64,000 nt of DNA, from NCBI GenBank assembly GCA_964059195.1, contig CAXKWD010000004.1, forward strand, positions 121,554,043 through 121,618,042, written 5' to 3'. Below, in pieces: positions 21,761-31,252 of this stretch. Numbering within the stretch: the first letter of the stretch is position 1; every line of letters starts with the position of its first letter. The translations under genes and the position numbers were made by a program. The notes under the pieces were generated by a model. That model did no database searches, was not told the origin of the DNA, and saw only the letters and a list, made by a program, of their open reading frames with translations. The stretch is from Ectobius pallidus (taxonomy: Eukaryota; Arthropoda; Insecta; Blattodea; Ectobiidae).

Positions 21761-22128
21761 TGTAATGTCCAACAGAGACAATAATCTGTGGTTCATGAAA
21801 GCTTATATATCTATCTTGAATGTCAACTGTACAATAACAGTGGGAGCCCGGTCACAAAAATCACTAATTAGTGTGCCTCACAGTACTGCATATGACATAA
21901 CTTGTCTGTCTGTGAGGTAGACCATTAGGGCAATCAGTCTTAGGAGAAAGGTTCCTTCCGGCGCTGTGAATTGAATCCGGCTTAGCTCAGTTGGTAGAGC
22001 ATTGGCGCGAATAGCCAAAGGTCCTGGGTTCGAGTCCCAGTGTCGGAGGAATTTTTCTCCTATAATATTCTCATGTAATGTCCAACAGAGACAATAATCT
22101 GTGGTTCATGAAAGCTTATATATCTATA
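21695..22128. repeat. Inverted 48-bp arms plus 56-bp direct repeats around a tRNA-like core
   Basis: Inverted arms: 21695-21742 against 22025-22074. Direct repeats: the segment beginning CTCATGTAATGTCCAACAGAG and ending GCTTATATATCTAT occurs at about 21757-21814 and 22071-22127. The arrangement looks like a local rearrangement: one copy of tRNA-tail plus flank was inverted while its downstream flank stayed in the same orientation. Confidence 0.8.
21976..22047 (+). tRNA. tRNA-like sequence, probably a pseudogene or SINE head
   Basis: A cloverleaf can be drawn: acceptor TCCGGCT with TGTCGGA (one wobble, one mismatch), D stem GCTC/GAGC, anticodon stem TTGGC/GCCAA, and T stem CTGGG/CCCAG with loop TTCGAGT. 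The loop GCGAATA would place GAA (phenylalanine) as anticodon, but position 33 is C rather than the near-invariant U and position 37 is not a purine. It is embedded in a repeat and partly duplicated in inverse at 21.7 kb, so I favour a tRNA-derived repeat over a working gene. Confidence 0.45.
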
Positions 22129-22130
22129 TG

Positions 22131-22278
22131 AGAGAGAGGTTAATAGCAGTTGTACGGTGCATTAATGACATCAAACACCTCCCGATGCTATCACTGGAAA
22201 CAGCCACGAAACTGTTTGAGGTGAAAGTGGCCCCCGTAGCCACCTATGGTCTGGAAATCATCTGGGATCACCTGTCCA
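22131..22278 (+). pseudogene. LINE-1-family ORF2 fragment, left part
   Basis: Translation gives RERLIAVVRCINDIKHLP, then LFEVKVAPVATYGLEIIWDH. This aligns with the segment of LINE-1 ORF2 around 9325-9465 (RTVAAIRATYRIKNI... TYGIQIVWEK). It stops abruptly near 22278, where the 3' end of a minus-strand LINE begins; the same ORF resumes at about 27240. Confidence 0.85.
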
Positions 22279-25200
22279 AAGGACACAGTTTCAGTTTCAG
22301 TTTATTATTAGCTGTAGATTCCTTCAGAATTTCAGCTTCGTCATTAAATTACAATATACTACAATAAAAAACAATTACAATATAATATAATAAAAATGTT
22401 AGAACAATAGTGCTGGTAGCTATAAGTATTCACCTTTAGAATACAGGATTCATGGCTTCGTCAAACAAAACAAGAACAAACAAAAACTTTACAAACAAAT
22501 ATGACAGGTACTAAAAAAATAATACAAGGACTAAATGATACAAGTCAAAATTACTCAGTAGTATAAATAATATTGGGTGAAAATACAAAAATAACTTAAT
22601 CATGTAAAACATTTAAGATGTTAGGAACTGAGAAGTATAGTAACAGATAAAACATACAGAGAAATAGATTTGGCCCTTAAAATAACCTTGTTGATTCTAT
22701 GGAAAGTGGGAGAGGGATAAGAAATCATTTTTTTTTTTATATATATAAACTACCTATTCCCATGCATAAGATATTCCTCCACTGAGTAGAAACTACCATT
22801 AATCAGAAATTTCTTTAATTCCTTTTTAAAATTCTTGGCTAATTGTATGTTTTTTTATGCAAGAAGGCAATTTATTGTATAAAACTGTCCCGTTATACTT
22901 AAAGTTATTTTTAAAAAGCGTACTTTTATGCCAAGTGCTGTGTAAATTAGATTTGTTCCTTGTGTCGTGATGGTGTACCTGTTCGTTTGAGAGAAAGCTG
23001 TTTAGTTGGTTTCGCGTTTGTATAAGGACCTCATTTATGTATATTCCAGGCAGTGTCAGTTTTTTTAATTGCTTAAATAATGGTCTACAGCTATTGTTTC
23101 TGGGTACATTGAGCATTATTCTTATTACTTTTTTTTGGATTCTAAATATTCTGACACTATGATTTGATTTACCCCAAAACATTACACCGTACATCAAACG
23201 GGAGTGAAAGTAAGCAAAGTATGCAACTCTGAGGATTTCTAAACTGACCGATGATCTGAGGCTGAAGATTGCAAAACATGTTTGGGCAAGTTTCTTTGCT
23301 AGGTGTTCCACATGTGTGTCCCATTCCAAATTACTATTTACCCAAACGCCTAGAAATTTTGTGTTTTTTTCGTAATTCACAGGTTCACTACCTAGGAGAA
23401 CAGCTGGTAACAATTCGTTTTTATTATTTTTGTGTTTAAATTCTATTGCTATACTTTTATTTGTATTAATAATCAATTTATTATCTCTAAACCATGAAGT
23501 AATCAGTTTAGTCACATTATCAGTATTTGATTGTAATTCTTGTATATTCATCCCTGAGACTAAGATATTGGTGTCATCAGCAAATAGTGATAATCCCATA
23601 TTTTTGTTGCTATTTTGCTCCATTAAATCTCCTAGATCATTAATGTACAATAAAAAAAGCAGGGGCCCTAATATAGATCCTTGTGGAACTCCCTGTTTTA
23701 TAAATTGTAGATTTGACTTAATGTGTTTGTACTCCCTATCTTTATCATCAAAATATTTCATTTCCACTAGTTGATTTCTATTTTTTAGATAAGATTCAAA
23801 CCAATTTAGCGGGATACCTCTTATACCATACTTGGATAGTTTCCTGACTAGTATATCATGGTCCACAAGGTCGAAGGCTTTCGATAAATCTAGAAATATT
23901 CCTATACATGGTTCGCCTTTGTCTAGTTTATTGTAAATATTTTCGATGAGATTTTGCAATGCTGTGATGGTTGATTTCCCTTTTTGAAACCCACTCTGTG
24001 CATTAGTTATGATGTTATATTTGATAATGAAGGATGTAAGTTTATTATGTACTACTTTCTCTATAACTTTTGCAAATACTGAAAGCAACGATATAGGCCT
24101 ATAATTACCTAAGTCTGTTTTATCTCCTTTTTTATATATTGGTATCACCTTAGCAGTTTTTAAAACATATGGGAAGGAGCCTTCCATGAATGACATATTA
24201 ATTAAATAGCACAGAGGATTTACTAAAAGGTTAGAACATTTCTTTAATAAGAAATTTGACCATTCATCAAGCCCACAAGATTTAGTATTTTTCATACTAT
24301 TAATTATTCTACTTATTTCCTCCTCGGAGGTAGGTGTCATGAAAAAGGAGCTATGAATAATATTAGTTTGTGTTGTGTTGACCCTTGTACTCCTATTATT
24401 ATTGTTCATACTGCTCGCAATATTTATGAAGTAGTCATTAAAATTTTCAACTAATTTTGTACGCTCTTTATCATTAGTAGCAAAACAACAGCTGTCATCA
24501 TCCCTATAGTTCCCTTGAATATCTTGCCTAATTATTTTCCATATGGATTTCAATTTATTTATTGAGTTACTGATAAGTTTTTCATGATATTGTTTCTTGG
24601 CCCATTTAATAACCTTGTTATAAGTTTTCTTATATTTTCTAAAATAACTCAAGAAATTTTCAGATACATTGTTTTCTTTGATTACTTTACTCATACAACG
24701 CAATTTATTACTTGATATTCTGATGCCTTTGGTTATCCACTTCCCTGAATGATTAACATTAACTTTAATCCTTTTTATTGGTATTGCTATATTTAAATAA
24801 TATGTAATCGTGTCTGAAAAATTCTTAAAGGCTATATCTACATTTGACTGCCTCCGTACATCCTCCCAATTTTCTTTTGCTAGAAGGTAATTTAAATAGT
24901 TAATGTTTTCTTTGTTGAAAGTTCTTGAGTAGGTATATTTACAATTTCTGTCAATTTTAAAAACTTTAGAGAATAAGCTAATTATTTGACCACGATGATC
25001 GGATATACCAGACAAGTTTTCAATTTCAAAATTGAACAAGTTCTGATTAAGAATAACCTGATCTATGGCACTGTTTGAGTTTGGAGTAACTCTTGTTGGA
25101 GTATTTATTAAAGCTTCTAGTCCATAAGGTCTAATTAGATCAACCAGTTTCTGTTTATAGTGACTATTTCCCAAAAAATCCACATTTAGATCACCAGCAA

Positions 25201-25337
25201 TAATTGTATTTTTTTGTGTGTACAACACCATTTTAAAATTTTTTCTAGGTTCCCTAAAAAACTTCTAAATTGCCACTGGGATTTCTATATAGGCAGATAA
25301 ACATTATATTTTCTTCTAGTTCCACTATGCTACCAGC
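22279..25337 (-). mobile_element. LINE-A: Jockey/CR1-group non-LTR retrotransposon, 5'-truncated
   Basis: The 3' end on the left carries short GAAACT-type tail repeats (22282-22303), then a 3' UTR that closely resembles that of LINE-B (22330-22425 against 25338-25432: TTTCAGCTTC(G/A)TCATTAA and AATAGTGCTGGTAGCTAT). ORF2 is open from inside the endonuclease domain to its stop. The frame stays open upstream of the first ATG to about 25330, where LINE-B's 3' end begins, so the 5' truncation point is near 25337. Confidence 0.85.
22826..25231 (-). CDS. LINE-A ORF2: endonuclease C-terminus and reverse transcriptase
   Basis: An uninterrupted 801-codon frame, the longest intact reverse-transcriptase-like frame without RNase H in the window. 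It begins in the APE endonuclease (AGDLNVDFLG, then a SDHRGQI block near residue 80). The reverse transcriptase follows with VIPIYKKGDKTDLGNYRPIS, AQSGFQKGKSTITAL, FLDLSKAFDLVDH, QGVPQGSILGPLLF and the catalytic FADD. The C-terminal region has FRIQKKVIRIM, HHHDTRNKS and LYNKLPSCIKK. There is no RNase H. The endonuclease N-terminal half is missing because of 5' truncation, so this copy cannot be a full protein, but absence of stops implies recent insertion. The ATG is internal, not a native start. Confidence 0.9.
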   Translation of the reverse strand: MVLYTQKNTIIAGDLNVDFLGNSHYKQKLVDLIRPYGLEALINTPTRVTPNSNSAIDQVILNQNLFNFEIENLSGISDHRGQIISLFSKVFKIDRNCKYTYSRTFNKENINYLNYLLAKENWEDVRRQSNVDIAFKNFSDTITYYLNIAIPIKRIKVNVNHSGKWITKGIRISSNKLRCMSKVIKENNVSENFLSYFRKYKKTYNKVIKWAKKQYHEKLISNSINKLKSIWKIIRQDIQGNYRDDDSCCFATNDKERTKLVENFNDYFINIASSMNNNNRSTRVNTTQTNIIHSSFFMTPTSEEEISRIINSMKNTKSCGLDEWSNFLLKKCSNLLVNPLCYLINMSFMEGSFPYVLKTAKVIPIYKKGDKTDLGNYRPISLLSVFAKVIEKVVHNKLTSFIIKYNIITNAQSGFQKGKSTITALQNLIENIYNKLDKGEPCIGIFLDLSKAFDLVDHDILVRKLSKYGIRGIPLNWFESYLKNRNQLVEMKYFDDKDREYKHIKSNLQFIKQGVPQGSILGPLLFLLYINDLGDLMEQNSNKNMGLSLFADDTNILVSGMNIQELQSNTDNVTKLITSWFRDNKLIINTNKSIAIEFKHKNNKNELLPAVLLGSEPVNYEKNTKFLGVWVNSNLEWDTHVEHLAKKLAQTCFAIFSLRSSVSLEILRVAYFAYFHSRLMYGVMFWGKSNHSVRIFRIQKKVIRIMLNVPRNNSCRPLFKQLKKLTLPGIYINEVLIQTRNQLNSFLSNEQVHHHDTRNKSNLHSTWHKSTLFKNNFKYNGTVLYNKLPSCIKKHTISQEF

Positions 25338-27245
25338 ATTTCAGCTTCATCATTAACTTACAATAAAATACAATAAAAAACAATTACAATATAATACAAT
25401 AGAACATTAGATCAATAGTGCTGGTAGCTATGTCAGGTAGCTACATGACAATTCAGTATACAAAATTAGTCAGATTAACCTTACATTTATCATTAATTCT
25501 ATTATCATTTTTTTTGCAGTTATATGACAATTCTATCTGTTCTAGCAACTTATCATTATTAATTATTTTTACAATTCTTCAATATTATACAAGCATTTAT
25601 TAATAAGAATTTCTTTAAGTTGGCGTTTGAAAGTTGTGCCAGATAGTGATTTTAATGTTGTTGGTAATTTGTTGTACAGTTTAACTCCTATCACACTGAC
25701 ATCTTTATTTGATATTTGTTTGGTATGTACTGTCTTGTGATAGTCTTCTTTATTTCTGGTATTGTATTGATGAATTTCATTATTTTTTATTGGTTGTCTT
25801 TCAGTAATAAACATAATTACACGATATACATATAATGAGTATATAGTTAGCATATTGTTCAGAATAAATACATCCCTACATGATTCTCTAGGTGCAAGGT
25901 TATATATTATTCTTATACACTTCTTTTGCAGAATAAATAATCTTTGTGTATATGTCTTTGCTGCACCACCCCACAGTTCTATGCCGTATATTATATGTGG
26001 GTATATGACTCCATAATATATCAGTTTCAAACATTTTTTGTCAACTATTGATTTAAAGTAAATTAGCAAGTATATTGATTTACTAACAGTATTACATAAT
26101 TTGTCTATGTGCTTAGCCCAAGTTAATCTACTATCAACATTGATTCCTAAAAATTTATATTCGTATACTTCTTCAATTTTGGAACTCTCAATCTGAATAT
26201 CTAGTTTCTCTTGTAATGTGTTGCTCCCCTGAAAAAACTGTATTACTTTTGTTTTACTCATATTACATTTTAGGTTGTTTTGCTTAAAAAAATCTAGTAA
26301 ATATTCAACTGCATGTAACAAATTTATTTTTAAAATATTGATATCTTCCCCCCAGCATAATAGCGTGGTGTCATCAGCATAAGAAATTATTTGTGTGTCG
26401 TGTGTTTGGCACATGTCATTTACATACAGAATGAATAATATGGGACCTAAAACAGTCCCCTGTGGAACTCCATATTTTACTATTTCATATTTTGATTGTA
26501 CTTTATTAATTAAATTATCATGCTTGTAATATATTTGTGTTGACTGTTTTCTTCCTACCAGATAAGTTTTTATAAGATTATTACCTACACCACGTATTCC
26601 ATATTTTGCTAATTTGTGTAATAAGATGTTATGATCTACACTGTCAAAAGCCTTAGATAGGTCAAATATTACAGTACCAATCTTTACGTTACTTTCCATT
26701 TTTGAAATTGTTTCATAGATAAACTCATTTAGAGCTGTTATGGTAGACAAACCCTTCCTAAAACCATGTTGTTGCTTATTTATTATATGTTTCAGATTCA
26801 GAAAATGTAATAGTCTATCGCATATTATTCTTTCAAATATCTTAGCTAGTTCTGATGTCAGTGTGATAGGACGATAATTATTTATATCCTTTTCATTTCC
26901 TTTTTTATGCAGGGGCCGAACTAAACTTAATTTTAAACATTCTGGAAAGATCCCATTTACAATAGAAAAGTTTATTAAGTGTTCTAATGGCTTAACAATT
27001 GCATATTTACAGTGATTTAGAATAAAAGGACTGATGTTATCCCAACCACTGCTATGTTTATTTGACAAGGAGTTTATTATTTTTATGATTTCAGTTTCTG
27101 CGGTAGGGCTTATAAAGAACGTATCATCATTATCCTTAATGTTACACTTATTCTCTAAATTGGTTCTAGTAGGTTTAGCAACTTCCACAAAAAAAGTATT
27201 GATTTTTTCAGTCAGTATAGCTGGGTCTGTCTCACCTACAGGAGC
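25338..27245 (-). mobile_element. LINE-B: related Jockey/CR1-group LINE, 5'-truncated
   Basis: It lies head-to-tail with LINE-A: LINE-B's 3' UTR (from 25568 down to about 25338) abuts LINE-A's truncated 5' end. Its own truncation point is at about 27240-27250, where the LINE-1-family host fragment resumes. The similar 3' UTRs show LINE-A and LINE-B belong to related subfamilies. Confidence 0.85.
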
Positions 27246-27293
27246 TGGAAAATTTAAAAGCGAGATTTTTGAAAAGAGCACTACAGATGTCAA
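25569..27293 (-). CDS. LINE-B ORF2: reverse transcriptase
   Basis: An uninterrupted 574-codon frame. About the first 15 residues come from antisense host LINE-1 sequence, so LINE-B coding begins near PAPVGETDPA (about 27240). Reverse-transcriptase blocks in order: LVRPLHKKGNEKDINNYRPI, QQHGFRKGLSTITAL, IFDLSKAFDSVDHN, YGVPQGTVLGPILF and the catalytic YADD. The C-terminal LFILQKKCIRIIYN, HQYNTRNKE and LYNKLPTTLKS phrases match LINE-A. The endonuclease is entirely lost. It is open but cannot act alone. Known LINEs of this type copy their RNA at a nicked target in the nucleus. Confidence 0.9.
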   Translation of the reverse strand: MTSVVLFSKISLLNFPAPVGETDPAILTEKINTFFVEVAKPTRTNLENKCNIKDNDDTFFISPTAETEIIKIINSLSNKHSSGWDNISPFILNHCKYAIVKPLEHLINFSIVNGIFPECLKLSLVRPLHKKGNEKDINNYRPITLTSELAKIFERIICDRLLHFLNLKHIINKQQHGFRKGLSTITALNEFIYETISKMESNVKIGTVIFDLSKAFDSVDHNILLHKLAKYGIRGVGNNLIKTYLVGRKQSTQIYYKHDNLINKVQSKYEIVKYGVPQGTVLGPILFILYVNDMCQTHDTQIISYADDTTLLCWGEDINILKINLLHAVEYLLDFFKQNNLKCNMSKTKVIQFFQGSNTLQEKLDIQIESSKIEEVYEYKFLGINVDSRLTWAKHIDKLCNTVSKSIYLLIYFKSIVDKKCLKLIYYGVIYPHIIYGIELWGGAAKTYTQRLFILQKKCIRIIYNLAPRESCRDVFILNNMLTIYSLYVYRVIMFITERQPIKNNEIHQYNTRNKEDYHKTVHTKQISNKDVSVIGVKLYNKLPTTLKSLSGTTFKRQLKEILINKCLYNIEEL

Positions 27294-27475
27294 AGTTTAC
27301 GCCTTCCAGATTGGTATATGTTCTGGCAAGGGAAACCTTCTTCATTGAGGATTTAAGGGTGAAGTTACAGCTGCCATCTACAGGGAACTACAATGAACTG
27401 CTACAGGAGCTCCAAAACAAGAGAAGCACAATTTGGGAAGAGTTCTATGTGACCGATGCAAGTCCCCACACCACC
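27238..27475 (+). pseudogene. LINE-1-family ORF2 fragment, right part
   Basis: Continues the fragment that stops at 22278: LENLKARFLKRAL, then FTPSRLVYVLARETFF and IEDLRVKLQLPSTG align with LINE-1 ORF2 at about 9485-9640 (KIERVKAGYMKRAL...). Similarity fades after about 27475. The two parts together form one old copy split by the LINE-A/LINE-B pair. Confidence 0.85.
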
Positions 27476-28224
27476 AGCTGCGCAGACGGCGTGAAATGGC
27501 TCCAAATAGAAGTGGTCGCTCGCCGCCATCTTGTCTGCAAGAAATCATTTAGCAGACGACATACAGCTGTTAAACGTAAAAGGAAACATAAATCTATCGG
27601 TATTTAACCTCATAAATAATGAAAAAATTAATTAAACATGAGTTAAGAGTAATATCACTATAAATAAGTGTAAGAACTAAACATAATTACCTGCATTTAT
27701 CGCATGTGGACGCAATAACACAACATCATAGGCCTGTGTTGATATTCCCAGTAAGTCATTTTTCTCAGTCATTTTAGTGAATGATTTAAGTTGTAATCTT
27801 TAAAAATAGCCCTTCGGGTCCTGAAATATGTGATAAACTGAAAAAAGTGTGAAAATTTCGTGGTTTTTTTCTCACAGAAAGTTGTCCCTAGGGCTTTCGA
27901 GGTCGAAAACGTAGTTTTACACTACTCTCACTATACCAAACAATATAAAAAAGAAAAATCTTTTACCCTAATTAATGCAAGGTGGGCAATTTTTTCGCTA
28001 CCTATATACTGGACTATTAGGACACATTCATGATCTCAAAATGAGATATAAACACTGCCTGCAAAAGTAAGGTGTAAGAATGTAAGTTTATAACATACTT
28101 CTAAGTAAACACAGAATAGACATAGTTAAAATTCGTTCTCTAGACGGAATTTTTGACTGAACATAGACTTTTTTCAACGTTTTGAATTTTCCAAAACAAA
28201 CCAAAAATATAGCCAATTTAAGTA
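27476..28224. other. No gene recognised
   Basis: AT-rich sequence with no recognised coding family, RNA or element ends. Confidence 0.4.
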
Positions 28225-28309
28225 GTCAATTAATAATATAATATAATATATTTTTATTGTCTTTAAGCAGTACAAAATTGCAATAGACATTGTCACTAAA
28301 TATAATTGT

Positions 28310-28738
28310 CTAAAAACTGATACATTTAAAAGAAAAATATTCGTTTATGTCATAAAATGGATTTTTAACAAGCCATTTATGTAAACTTTTTTTGAACAGC
28401 CCATAAGTTAATCGTTTACTGGCTTCACTTAAATTGTTATGCAACTTTACACTTAGCACAGCATAGCTGTTTTGACTTTTGGTCAACCTATTGTATGGGA
28501 TGTCCAGCAAATTACGGTTTCTTGTATTATAGTCATGAGTATGGGATCTATATATTGCAGAATCTGAAATAGAGATCTTATGAGCATAGGATAGGCACAA
28601 ATATATATACAGATTAACAACCGTCAATATGCCACTATTCACAAACAATGGCTTGCAGTGTGCAGTGATGGAAGTCTTATTTATTATGCGCAGAGCTTTC
28701 TTCTGCATTAGAAGTACCTTATTTATGTGGCTGCTATT
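28310..28738 (-). pseudogene. LINE-C ORF2, C-terminal part
   Basis: Carries LLMQKKALRIINK, then THDYNTRNRNLLDIP and VKLHNNLSEASK, the conserved C-terminal phrases of this LINE group, through the ORF2 stop at 28310. It is separated from the reverse transcriptase only by the hAT insertion. Confidence 0.9.
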
Positions 28739-28954
28739 CAGGGTTGCCAGTTATCTGAAATCAAAATAAGGGACAGATGTGTGGTCGACGAAATCGACGG
28801 CTCGTATCTCAGAAGTTTTAAACTTTATTTAATAACGATAGTTTCGTTGTGATATTGGCATCACAGTGCAGCTAATTAATAAACAGTAAACGACTTTCTG
28901 TTGATACTTGTATTTGTGGTATCGTATAAGGTGGATAACTAGTTACATTATTCA

Positions 28955-29305
28955 TCATTTAACATATTTTTCATTATTCTGAACAGATTTTAACAGTTTC
29001 TTGTTGTTCTTAGCAATTTCATAAAAGTTTCTGCATGACACTGATGATAAATTTACAGAAACAAACAGCTCAGACTTAATCAAATCTACAGAACATCTGT
29101 TTCTCGCATCTGACCATTTCACATTCATGTGCGAAAATACCCTCTCTACAAAAGCATTTGAGGCAGGAATGCTTAAACAAAATGAAACTATTTTCACCAA
29201 GTTCGGTACTTCATGTACCCCCACATTTTGGAATACATTTAACCATTTTTCACTTACACTCAACTTAGCACCGGTATCCGTTTGTACATATTTTGTACAT
29301 GGCTT
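28955..29305 (-). pseudogene. hAT transposase C-terminal dimerisation domain
   Basis: The frame has VPNLVKIVSFCLSIPASN followed by AFVERVFSHMNVKWSDARN, the hAT C-terminal dimerisation signature (PxSNAxxERxFS). The start at 29308 is an artefact of the nested element. Ignoring that element, the frame can be followed about 15-25 codons further upstream (DEYSIIKPC phrase) before a stop. The catalytic core is missing. Confidence 0.85.
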
Positions 29306-29620
29306 CATAGGCGTACCGAGGGGGGGGGGTTTGGGGGTTTAACCCCCCCCCATGGATTAAAAAAAGAAAAATTGTATAGTTTTTTAAGTCTGCCCATAAA
29401 TTACTTAATACAAGTATAAAGCGTGGGAAGCTTAAAACTCGTTATTTTGCGTCTTAATTTTTAAAATTTTCCGGGGAGGGCATCCCCGGAAGCTTAAAAC
29501 TCGTTATTTTGCATCTTAATTTTTAAAATTTTCCGGGGGAGGACCCCCGGACCCCCCTCTCCCCCCCCCCCCGCGGAAGTTATAACCCCCCCCTATATGG
29601 TCGACCTGGTTACGCCTATG
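29306..29620. mobile_element. 315-bp hAT-type miniature element inside hAT-1
   Basis: Ends CATAGGCGTA and TACGCCTATG are inverted. CATGGCTT flanks it on both sides (29298-29305 and 29621-29628), an 8-bp duplication. The interior has G/C homopolymer runs and a roughly 60-bp tandem duplication containing GAAGCTTAAAACTCGTTATT (29430 and 29490). No coding capacity. It is the youngest layer of the LINE-C / hAT-1 nest. Confidence 0.9.
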
Positions 29621-30049
29621 CATGGCTTTATAATGGAATATTCATCATAAAGCTTGTCTACAGATCAAATCATCCAAGACCAACTTCCCACCAGGCTGGC
29701 CAACGCGAAATCGCCAAAGTTGTAAGCTGCAACGATCAACGAATCAAACAGCACTGTCTATAGATTTGTCGGCACCAATGGTTATAGGCTATATGGGGAA
29801 CAGCGCACAATGAGCATAAATATTTTAACGTTTTGAGCACATATTAAACATTCGCATCACTTGCTCAGAGTAGAGTACCAACGATTATAAGTTCCAAAAA
29901 GTTTCAATCCTGGCGTATTTTTGGGGGAGGTTTCAAAATTCTCCGAAATACGGGACAATTGCCGTCCCGGCTAGGAACTCCCCGGGACGCGGGACAGTTA
30001 ACAAAAATACGGTACTGTCCCGTAAAATCCGGGACGTCTGGCAACCCTG

Positions 30050-31252
30050 CTGCTATTACCCCACATGATCAATCCATAGTTTAACACTGACTGAAAAAAT
30101 GCAAAGTACGCCACTTTTACGTAATTACAGGGTACAATGCCTATAAGAGATCTAAGCAAGAAGATTACCCTTGATAGTTTTACGCAAACAAGTTCAATGT
30201 GGGCTGACCATGTGAGGAAGCTGTCAATACTTAAGCCCAAAATCTTAATTGTACTTTTTCCTATCTGACAAGACTTCTGTGTTAGTAAACTACAGTAAAG
30301 TGTTTGTGTTTTGTCCATATTTAGTAATAGGATATTTGCATGAAACCACATGGTTGCTTTATCAATTGTTTGTTCGGCCATATGCTGCATACTGTTATAA
30401 TCGGCATGGGTATTAAGAAAGGTGGTGTCGTCTGCAAACATTATAGTGGTTGAATCTAAGTTACTTGGGAGGTCATTTATCACCACTATAAAAAGAAGAG
30501 GCCCCAAGACAGACCCTTGAGGAACTCCTGACAAAACCTCAGAAACATTTGAAGTACACCCATTTATTTCCACATATTGGTATCTTCCTGTTAGGTATGA
30601 TTTGAAAAATCCAAGTTGATCACCAGCAATTCCATAGTATTCTAATTTACACAATAACATGGCATGATCGATGCAATCGAACGCCTTGCTCAGATCACAT
30701 GCTGTGACCCTAGCAGTACTTCCGCTCTCATATGCCGAGAGAATCTCTGAGATCAAAAGCATAAGGGCATTGGTGGTAGATTGGGTCTTACGAAACCCAA
30801 ACTGGAATGGAGAAAATATTTTATGTATTTCCCAAAATTTGTTTATTTGCTCTTTAACGATCGCTTCAATAATCTTGCCCATTATGGGAACTAATGGGAT
30901 TGGCCGGTAATTCCTTAACTGAGTCCTATCTCCCTTCTTGAACACCGGGATCACTCTTGAGATTTTTTGTGAACTGGGGAAGATGCCGCCCGTGAGACAC
31001 ATATTTATGCAGATAGCCAGGGGTAATACTATAGCAGTGATTACGTGCTTTATTACATTTATAGAGAGATCATATGTATCCTTACTTCCTGATGCCTTCA
31101 TATTCATTACAACACTGAACACACTTTCACAGGTAACTTGACTCCACTTAAAGTTGGAACTGGGCTTTTCCACATGTTTTAAGAATTCCGTGGAGGATAC
31201 AGGGGACGATGGTATATTCCTTTTCACGTCAGCTACGGAATCCATAAAAAAA
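30050..31252 (-). pseudogene. LINE-C ORF2: reverse transcriptase core
   Basis: Reverse-transcriptase blocks in order: VIPVFKKGDRTQLRNYRPIP, FSPFQFGFRKTQSTTNAL, ACDLSKAFDCIDHA, SGVPQGSVLGPLLF and catalytic FADD, then YGLIMWGNSS at the hAT junction. The frame is intact through the core. The last dozen codons before the stop at 29998 are hAT sequence. At 31245-31252 a run of eight T changes frame relative to the endonuclease part. Confidence 0.9.

Larger units (their letters stand above)
28739..30049 (-). mobile_element. hAT transposon (hAT-1 here) with 8-bp target duplication
   Basis: Terminal inverted repeats CAGGGTTGCCAG (28739-28750) and CTGGCAACCCTG (30038-30049) are perfect over 12 bp. 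CTGCTATT flanks both sides (28731-28738 and 30050-30057), the 8-bp duplication diagnostic of hAT. A hAT transposase C-terminus lies inside, as does a nested 315-bp element. Without the nested element it is about 1 kb, a deletion derivative. Confidence 0.95.

Noticed and set aside
21976..22047. Functional tRNA-Phe gene
   Set aside because: The cloverleaf is good, but the anticodon loop lacks U33 and a purine at position 37, and the sequence is part of a locally rearranged repeat.
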